From the NCBI RefSeq assembly GCF_018326285.1, contig NZ_AP023362.1, positions 5,642,001 to 5,706,000 of the forward strand: a stretch of DNA of 64,000 nucleotides, read 5' to 3'. This DNA is from Mycolicibacterium sp. TY81. Its GTDB lineage: Bacteria; Actinomycetota; Actinomycetes; Mycobacteriales; Mycobacteriaceae. The first letter of the stretch is position 1. Every line of letters begins with the position of its first letter. Made by a program: the position numbers and the translations under genes. This document shows, piece after piece, positions 58,884 to 64,000 of the stretch. The notes under the pieces are model-generated. The model searched no databases, had not been told where the DNA came from, and saw nothing but the letters and a program-made list of their open reading frames with translations.

Positions 58884-59030
58884 GTGATTGGGCCGGACGT
58901 TCATGGGGGACGCCTAGGTTCTGTTGCCGGACGGAGACAGAACCGTCTAGCGGAGCGACATTTTCGTGCTCGGCCCAACCCGGTGACGCAAATTTTTGCG
59001 GACGTCACCCCAATGCTGTGAGGGAGTTCT

Positions 59031-60149
59031 GTGAAGCTCAACCGATTTGGCGTCTCCGTGAGCTTGGTGGCCGCCGGAGCGCTGGCGCTGTCGGCGTGCG
59101 GCAGCGACAACAACGCGTCCTCGGGTGGCTCGAGCGCCAACGGCGGTTCGTCCAACGTGTCCTGCGGCGGCAAGAAGGCACTCAAGGCCAGCGGCTCGAC
59201 CGCGCAGGCCAACGCGATGACCCGCTTCGTCAAGGCCTACGAGGAGGCCTGCTCGGGCTACACCCTGAACTACACCTCCAACGGTTCGGGCGCCGGCGTG
59301 AGCGAATTCCTCGGCAAGCAGACCGATTTCGGTGGCTCGGACTCCCCGCTGAACGCCAAGAAGGGCGAGATCGACAAGGCCAAGGACCGCTGCGGCTCGG
59401 AAGCCTGGAACCTGCCGGTCGTCTTCGGCCCGATCGCCATCACCTACAACGTCCCCGGCGTGACCTCCCTGTCGCTCGACGGCCCCACCGCCGCCAAGAT
59501 CTTCAACGGTGAGATCAAGACCTGGAACGACCCGGCCATCGCCGCACTGAACAACGGCGTCGCCCTGCCGGCCGACCCGATCCACGTGGTCTTCCGCAGC
59601 GACGAATCCGGCACCACCGACAACTTCCAGAAGTACCTGGACGCGGCCTCTGACGGCGCCTGGGGCAAGGGCGCGGGCAAGGCGTTCGCCGGCGGCGTCG
59701 GCGAAGGTGCCAAGGGCAACGAGGGCACCTCGGCCGCCATCAAGAACACCCCCGGATCGATCACCTACAACGAGTGGTCCTTCGCCAAGACCCAGGGCCT
59801 GACCACCGCCAAGGTCGTCACCTCGGCCGGACCGGAGCCCGTCGACATCAGCACCGAGACCGTGGGTAAGACCATCGCCGGCGCCAAGGTCAAGGGCCAG
59901 GGCAACGACCTGGTGCTCGACACCGCCACCTTCTACAAGCCGACTCAGGCCGGCTCGTACCCGATCGTGTTGGCCACCTACGAGATCGTGTGCTCGAAGT
60001 ACGCCGACGCCGACACCGGCAAGGCGGTCAAGGCGTTCCTGCAGTCGACGATCACCGGTGGGCAGAAGGGCCTGGACAGCAACGGCTACATCCCGATCCC
60101 GGCCGAGTTCCAGTCGAAGTTGACCACCGCCGTCAACGCGATCTCCTGA
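59031..60149 (+). CDS. pstS: Phosphate-binding lipoprotein PstS, island copy
   Basis: A 372-residue lipoprotein with lipobox LSAC (Cys23). The phosphate loops are [12 protein letters not shown] and [15 protein letters not shown]. At the first loop the resident protein has AEGSTAQQ in place of ASGSTAQA, a difference next to the phosphate-contact serine/threonine. The GTG at 59031 has GGGAG upstream. It is placed beside arsenate-reduction genes, so it may select phosphate over arsenate. Confidence 0.94.
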   Translation: MKLNRFGVSVSLVAAGALALSACGSDNNASSGGSSANGGSSNVSCGGKKALKASGSTAQANAMTRFVKAYEEACSGYTLNYTSNGSGAGVSEFLGKQTDFGGSDSPLNAKKGEIDKAKDRCGSEAWNLPVVFGPIAITYNVPGVTSLSLDGPTAAKIFNGEIKTWNDPAIAALNNGVALPADPIHVVFRSDESGTTDNFQKYLDAASDGAWGKGAGKAFAGGVGEGAKGNEGTSAAIKNTPGSITYNEWSFAKTQGLTTAKVVTSAGPEPVDISTETVGKTIAGAKVKGQGNDLVLDTATFYKPTQAGSYPIVLATYEIVCSKYADADTGKAVKAFLQSTITGGQKGLDSNGYIPIPAEFQSKLTTAVNAIS

Positions 60150-60191
60150 TTTGAGTTCTCATGGCGTTACAACCCGATATTTCGGGAACCC

Positions 60192-60220
60192 CGCGGGTGC
60201 CGTCGTCGACGGCACCCGCG
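60192..60220 (+). other. pstS-pstC intercistronic hairpin, island operon
   Basis: Perfect 13-bp arms CGCGGGTGCCGTC (60192-60204) and GACGGCACCCGCG (60208-60220) with a 3-base loop. It lies between pstS2 and the more likely pstC2 start, and argues against the earlier ATG at 60161. It parallels the hairpin of the resident operon but shares no sequence with it. Confidence 0.75.
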
Positions 60221-60238
60221 CCGGGGGACAATTCACGG

Positions 60239-61210
60239 ATGTCTGATCCGATCACGCCCCCGAAACCGGCCGCCCCGAAACGGACCAGCACCGGCGCCCT
60301 CGGCGACCGGATTTTCAAGGCCATTGCCGTCGCCGCCGGGGCCACGATCGTCATCGCCATCGCGCTGATCGCCGTGTTCCTGTTGATCCAGGCGATCCCG
60401 TCGTTGATGGCCAACCACGACAACTTCTTCACCAGCAGCGAGTTCAAGACCTCCGACGGTGACCACCTGGCGTTCGGTATCGCCGACCTGTTCATGGTCA
60501 CGGTGCTCAGCGCAGGATTCGCACTGGTCTTGGCGGTACCAGTGGCGATCGGCATCGCCCTGTTCCTGACGCACTACGCCCCGGCCCGACTGTCCCGGCC
60601 GTTCGGCATCGCGGTCGACCTGCTGGCCGCGGTCCCCTCCATCGTCTTCGGCTTGTGGGGCATCTTCGTGCTGGCACCCCAGCTCTCGCCGGTGGCCGAG
60701 TTCCTCAACCGCAACCTGGGCTGGCTGTTCCTGTTCAAAGAGGGCAACGTGTCGCTAGTTGGTGGCGGCACCATCTTCACCGCGGGCATCGTCCTGGCGG
60801 TGATGATCTTGCCGATCATCACCTCGGTGAGCCGGGAAGTGTTCCGCCAGACCCCGATTCCGCACATCGAAGCCGCCCAGGCCCTGGGCGCGACGAAGTG
60901 GGAAGTGGTGCGCATGACGGTGCTGCCGTTCGGCCGCAGCGGCGTGGTGGCCGCGTCCATGCTGGGCCTGGGTCGTGCCCTCGGTGAGACCGTCGCGGTC
61001 CTGATCATCCTGCGGTCGGCGGCCAAGGCCGGTAACTGGTCGCTGTTCGACGGTGGCTACACCTTCGCATCGAAGATCGCTTCGGCCGCAGCCGAATTCA
61101 GCGCCCCGCTACCTACGGGCGCCTACATCGCTGCGGGCTTCGTCCTGTTCGCGCTGACCTTCGCGGTCAACGCTGCCGCACGCGCCATCGCCGGATCGAA
61201 GGTGAACTGA
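60239..61210 (+). CDS. pstC: Phosphate ABC transporter permease PstC, island copy
   Basis: A 323-residue permease with six hydrophobic segments and EAA loop [24 protein letters not shown]. The ATG at 60239 ([13 protein letters not shown]) is preferred over 60161 because the 60192-60220 hairpin would otherwise be coding. GGGGGAC lies upstream. It is strongly similar to the resident PstC and is complete. Next comes pstA2, 1 base after its stop. Confidence 0.92.
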   Translation: MSDPITPPKPAAPKRTSTGALGDRIFKAIAVAAGATIVIAIALIAVFLLIQAIPSLMANHDNFFTSSEFKTSDGDHLAFGIADLFMVTVLSAGFALVLAVPVAIGIALFLTHYAPARLSRPFGIAVDLLAAVPSIVFGLWGIFVLAPQLSPVAEFLNRNLGWLFLFKEGNVSLVGGGTIFTAGIVLAVMILPIITSVSREVFRQTPIPHIEAAQALGATKWEVVRMTVLPFGRSGVVAASMLGLGRALGETVAVLIILRSAAKAGNWSLFDGGYTFASKIASAAAEFSAPLPTGAYIAAGFVLFALTFAVNAAARAIAGSKVN

Positions 61211-61211
61211 G

Positions 61212-62114
61212 ATGAACGTCGCCACACTGGATGAGCCGATCAAGAGCCCGACTTTTCACCCGACCGCGCGCGGTCGGCGCATCAAGAACGCGGTGGCCAC
61301 CACGCTGGTGGGTAGCGCCTTCGGGGTCGCACTGATCCCGCTGGTCTGGGTGCTCTACATCGTCATCGAGCGAGGCTGGCGCGCCATCGTCAGCTCCACC
61401 TGGTGGACCCGGTCGCTGCAAGGCGTGCTTCCTGAAGAGTTCGCCGGCGGTGTGTACCACGCGCTGTACGGCACCATCGTGCAGGCGAGTATCGCTGCGG
61501 TGCTGGCGATCCCGCTCGGGGTGATGGCCGCAATCTTCCTCGTCGAGTACGGCGGTGGCCGTCTGGCCCGCACCACTACCTTCATGGTGGACGTGCTGGC
61601 CGGTGTGCCGTCGATCGTCGCGGCGCTGTTCATCTTCAGCTTGTGGATCACCACCCTGGGCTTCACCCAGAGCGCGTTCGCGGTCTCGCTGGCGCTGGTG
61701 CTGCTGATGCTGCCAGTGGTGGTCCGATCCACCGAGGAAATGCTCAAGCTCGTCCCCAATGATCTGCGGGAAGCCAGCTACGCCTTGGGCATTCCGAAGT
61801 GGAAGACCATCGCACGCATCGTGGTGCCCACGGCCCTTCCCGGCATCATCACCGGCGTGCTGCTCTCGATCGCCCGCATCATCGGCGAGACCGCGCCGGT
61901 GCTGGTCTTGGTCGGCTATGCCCGTTCGATCAACTTCGACATTTTCGGCGGCAACATGGCCTCGCTGCCGCTGTTGATCTACACCGAGCTGATCAACCCG
62001 CAGCCCGCAGGCCAACTACGGGTGTGGGGCGCGGCACTGACGCTCATCATCGTGGTCGCCATTTTGATCCTCGCCGCCGCGGCCACGACCCGGCTGCTCA
62101 CTCGCAAACGCTGA
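61212..62114 (+). CDS. pstA: Phosphate ABC transporter permease PstA, island copy
   Basis: A 300-residue permease with six membrane spans and EAA loop [20 protein letters not shown], followed by [24 protein letters not shown], the part missing from the resident copy. It is the complete counterpart of the truncated gene. It can pair with PstC of either operon in principle, since the proteins are alike. Confidence 0.94.
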   Translation: MNVATLDEPIKSPTFHPTARGRRIKNAVATTLVGSAFGVALIPLVWVLYIVIERGWRAIVSSTWWTRSLQGVLPEEFAGGVYHALYGTIVQASIAAVLAIPLGVMAAIFLVEYGGGRLARTTTFMVDVLAGVPSIVAALFIFSLWITTLGFTQSAFAVSLALVLLMLPVVVRSTEEMLKLVPNDLREASYALGIPKWKTIARIVVPTALPGIITGVLLSIARIIGETAPVLVLVGYARSINFDIFGGNMASLPLLIYTELINPQPAGQLRVWGAALTLIIVVAILILAAAATTRLLTRKR

Positions 62115-62133
62115 ATCGACAGGAACTTTCGTC

Positions 62134-62910
62134 ATGGCCAAACGTATCGACCTCAAAGACGTCAACATCTTCTACGGCGCGTTCCACGCCGTAGCGGATG
62201 TCTCGCTGTCGGTGCAGCCGCGTAGCGTCACCGCGTTCATCGGGCCCTCGGGTTGCGGCAAGTCCACGGTGCTGCGCTCGCTGAACCGCATGCACGAGGT
62301 CACCCCCGGTGCCCGCGTTCAGGGCTCGGTGCTGCTCGACGGCGAGGACATCTACGCCGCCGGTGTGGACCCCGTCGGGGTGCGCCGCACCATCGGCATG
62401 GTGTTCCAGCGGCCGAACCCGTTCCCCACCATGTCCATTCGCGACAACGTCATCGCGGGGTTGAAGCTGCAGGGTGTGCGCAACAAGAAGACCCTCGATG
62501 AGGTCGTCGAGCGCTCGCTCAAAGGCGCCAACCTGTGGAACGAGGTCAAAGACCGCCTCGACAAGCCGGGGTCGGGCCTTTCGGGTGGTCAGCAGCAGCG
62601 GCTGTGCATCGCTCGGGCGATCGCGGTGCAGCCCGATGTGCTGCTGATGGACGAGCCATGCTCGGCGCTGGACCCGATCTCCACGTTGGCGATCGAGGAC
62701 CTGGTCGCCGAGCTCAAGCAGGACTACACCATCGTGATCGTCACGCACAACATGCAGCAGGCTGCCCGGGTCAGCGATCAGACGGCGTTCTTCAACCTGG
62801 AAGCCACCGGTAAGCCGGGCCGGCTGATCGAGATCGACGACACCGAGAAGATGTTCTCCAATCCCGGCAAAAAGGCGACAGAGGATTACATTTCCGGACG
62901 GTTCGGTTAG
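62134..62910 (+). CDS. pstB: Phosphate transporter ATPase PstB, island copy
   Basis: A 258-residue ABC ATPase. Walker [10 protein letters not shown] is near residue 35, the signature LSGGQQQRL near 150, Walker [13 protein letters not shown] near 170, and the His loop is [11 protein letters not shown]. Last gene of the second pst operon, and the only complete pstB in the window. The host's own pstB lies beyond the island, if it is present. Confidence 0.96.
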   Translation: MAKRIDLKDVNIFYGAFHAVADVSLSVQPRSVTAFIGPSGCGKSTVLRSLNRMHEVTPGARVQGSVLLDGEDIYAAGVDPVGVRRTIGMVFQRPNPFPTMSIRDNVIAGLKLQGVRNKKTLDEVVERSLKGANLWNEVKDRLDKPGSGLSGGQQQRLCIARAIAVQPDVLLMDEPCSALDPISTLAIEDLVAELKQDYTIVIVTHNMQQAARVSDQTAFFNLEATGKPGRLIEIDDTEKMFSNPGKKATEDYISGRFG

Positions 62911-62919
62911 CGTCAGCGT

Positions 62920-62946
62920 GCCGCTCACGGTAGGGGCATGAGCGGC
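62920..62946 (+). terminator. Hairpin after the island pst operon
   Basis: GCCGCTCA (62920-62927) and TGAGCGGC (62939-62946) pair over 8 bp with an 11-base loop, just after the pstB stop and 33 bp before the regulator. It may partly separate the transporter and regulator transcripts. Confidence 0.5.
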
Positions 62947-62978
62947 ATCAGCGGCACAGGAAGGGTGGGCGGCACGCG

Positions 62979-63713
62979 TTGACCATCGAGGTGCGGCGAA
63001 CGAACGCGCCGATGGAGCCGGGGACCTACCGCGCGGCACTGGGTGCGCCGCGCGGCAGCCTGGTGTTGTGTGAAGTCGACTCCCGCATCGCCGCGGACCT
63101 GATGGATGAGGCCGCACGAGCGGGGATCGACACCACCTGGTGCCGCAACGGCGCTGAGACCCTGCTGGCGGTCGGCGCCGGCGCTCCGGATGTGTTGATC
63201 ATGGCCGCCCGCACCGCCACCGTCGCCGCCGCCAGCATCACCTCGGCGGTGCGCGCGACCTCCGATCTGCCAATCCTGGTGGGTGCCGCGCCCGGCGAGG
63301 AAGACCTGGCGCGTCCGGTGCTGGCGGCCGGCGCGTCAGCGGTGATCGCTCGGCCCTATGCCATCGCCGCGATTACCCCCTTCGCCCTCACCGGCGAACC
63401 CGGGCCGGCGATCCTGGTCGCCGGACCGATCCACGTCGACCGGCACGGCTACGAAACCCAGGTTCGGGGCCGCGAAGTCCAGCTCACCCACCGTGAACTG
63501 GAGCTGCTGGTGTTTCTCATCGAGCGGCGCGGCAAAGTCGCCAGCAGCGAAGAGATCAGCCGCGCGGTGTGGGGGCACCCGTCGGACACCAATACTGTTG
63601 CGGTGCATGTCAAACGACTCCGCCGGAAACTGGGCGACGATCCCGAACATGGCGAGTTCATCCGCACCGTCCGCGGGGTTGGCTACCGGCTGGCACCGTC
63701 TGTGTGCGCGTGA
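62979..63713 (+). CDS. OmpR-family regulator with degenerate receiver domain
   Basis: A 244-residue protein. The N-terminal half has receiver-like layout (LVLCEVDSRIAADLMDEAARAGID...APDVLIMAARTATVAA), but the phospho-acceptor Asp is replaced by Ala/Met residues. The C-terminal half is a clear winged helix (LTHRELELLVFLIERRGKVASSEEISRAVWGHPSDTNTVAVHVKRLRRKL). It probably binds DNA without phosphorylation, like GlnR. It lies next to pstB and may control the transporter or arsenic genes. TTG 62979 or ATG 63012 could start it. Confidence 0.82.
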   Translation: MTIEVRRTNAPMEPGTYRAALGAPRGSLVLCEVDSRIAADLMDEAARAGIDTTWCRNGAETLLAVGAGAPDVLIMAARTATVAAASITSAVRATSDLPILVGAAPGEEDLARPVLAAGASAVIARPYAIAAITPFALTGEPGPAILVAGPIHVDRHGYETQVRGREVQLTHRELELLVFLIERRGKVASSEEISRAVWGHPSDTNTVAVHVKRLRRKLGDDPEHGEFIRTVRGVGYRLAPSVCA

Positions 63714-64000
63714 GCGTCCCGGACACCGCGCCGCACTGGAACGATGCCCTGGCCGCCCTGCAGCGCTATCAGAGCCAGCGCGGCACCACCGACGTCGGCC
63801 CGAACATCCGCGCCTACGGCATCGATCTGGGCAAGTGGGTCGCCCGCTGCCGTGACGAGTACTGGGACGGGATCCTGGACCTCGATCACCTCGCTGCGCT
63901 GGAGGCGGTCACCGGCTGGCACTGGGGGCCGCCGCGTCCGGGCAGTTGGCGCCACGGGCACGATGCGCTCGCGACCTTCGCGCGCCAATCCGGCACGACG
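63710..64000 (+). CDS. Helicase-associated-domain protein, 3'-truncated by the window edge
   Basis: 97 codons are visible, from a GTG overlapping the regulator stop by GTGA. The pattern WNDALAALQRYQSQRGTTDVG, YGIDLGKWVARCRDEYWDG and LEAVTGWHWGPP is that of the helicase-associated (HA) repeat, a DNA-binding module with conserved Trp residues. The rest, possibly more HA repeats, is outside the window. Its role on the island is unknown. Confidence 0.75.
   Translation, partial: MSVPDTAPHWNDALAALQRYQSQRGTTDVGPNIRAYGIDLGKWVARCRDEYWDGILDLDHLAALEAVTGWHWGPPRPGSWRHGHDALATFARQSGTT

Larger units (their letters stand above)
50796..64000 (+). mobile_element. Tn554-like arsenic/phosphate island inserted in pstA (right end outside window)
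   Basis: The left boundary is where similarity to PstA ends, at about 50795/50796. Three tandem tyrosine recombinases and a TnpC-like protein come first, then cargo: ArsI/CadI-like enzyme, ArsR, ArsR-ArsC fusion, DUF3349, and a full pst operon with regulator. The recombinase block is visibly less GC-rich than its neighbours. No duplication or tRNA is present at the left end, as expected for Tn554-type insertion. An imperfect inverted repeat GTGGTTGAA/GTTCACCAC at 50825-50847 may be a terminal binding site. The right end is beyond 64000. Confidence 0.88.

Noticed and set aside
60161..60238. Start of pstC2 at ATG 60161
   Set aside because: The frame would run through a perfect 13-bp hairpin and lacks a good ribosome-binding site; the ATG at 60239 has GGGGGAC upstream.
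59031..62910. Second pst operon considered as a simple tandem duplication of the first
   Set aside because: The two operons differ clearly in sequence and in the intercistronic hairpin, and 8 kb of recombinase and arsenic genes separate them. Lateral transfer fits better.

Overview
The window is high-GC DNA from a mycobacterium, most likely a Mycolicibacterium or other fast-growing type. The evidence is a set of mycolic-acid cyclopropane synthase/methyltransferase genes, mycothiol synthase (mshD), an encapsulin with its DyP peroxidase, and a gene order that follows the known Mycobacterium purB-cyp126-purC-ptrB ... purSQ ... purL ... purF-purM ... sseC-cysA ... mshD block. Genes are densely packed, with many 4-bp ATGA/GTGA start/stop overlaps and frequent GTG and TTG starts.

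Layout. (1) 1-9 kb: 3' part of purB, a P450, then a lineage-specific lipid-envelope patch. The patch holds an intact cyclopropane synthase-like gene, a fasciclin lipoprotein, a geranylgeranyl-reductase-family oxidoreductase, an MmaA4-like methyltransferase, and a third methyltransferase split by an IS256-family element (6965-8423) with a 9-bp target duplication; the transposase is itself dead. (2) 9-30.6 kb: core purine genes (purC, purS, purQ, purL, purF, purM) interleaved with an S9 oligopeptidase, a TetR regulator, redox enzymes, a PAP2 phosphatase, the DyP-encapsulin nanocompartment pair, an M18 aminopeptidase and small membrane proteins. (3) 30.6-39.2 kb: an accessory metabolic cluster (alcohol dehydrogenase, class-III aminotransferase, split transketolase, AsnC regulator, aldehyde dehydrogenase, APC permease) placed between DUF3073 and ygfZ. 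(4) 39.2-47.8 kb: ygfZ, an ADC-lyase-like gene, an orphan structured-RNA candidate, a lipoprotein, nitrobindin, and a thiosulfate sulfurtransferase operon preceded by a poly-cysteine leader ORF; then thioredoxin-like, LmeA-like, GlnR-like regulator and mshD. (5) 47.8-50.8 kb: the resident phosphate operon pstS-pstC-pstA behind a Pho box, with pstA cut off after about 212 codons.

(6) From about 50,796 to beyond the window end lies the most striking feature: a Tn554-like element with three tandem tyrosine recombinases and a small TnpC-like protein, all joined by 4-bp overlaps, inserted inside pstA. Its cargo is an arsenic module (CadI/ArsI-like dioxygenase, ArsR repressor, ArsR-arsenate reductase fusion, DUF3349 protein) followed by a complete second pstS-pstC-pstA-pstB operon with its own Pho box, an OmpR-type regulator without the phospho-acceptor Asp, and the start of a helicase-associated-domain protein. 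The island therefore breaks the host phosphate transporter while delivering a replacement next to arsenate-detoxification genes. Replacing the host's Pst system with one that may admit less arsenate is an attractive but unproven reading.

Two families of intergenic palindromic repeats recur (2538-2596 and 25884-25932; 14158-14350 and 42748-42809). The pstS-pstC junctions of both phosphate operons carry long perfect hairpins.
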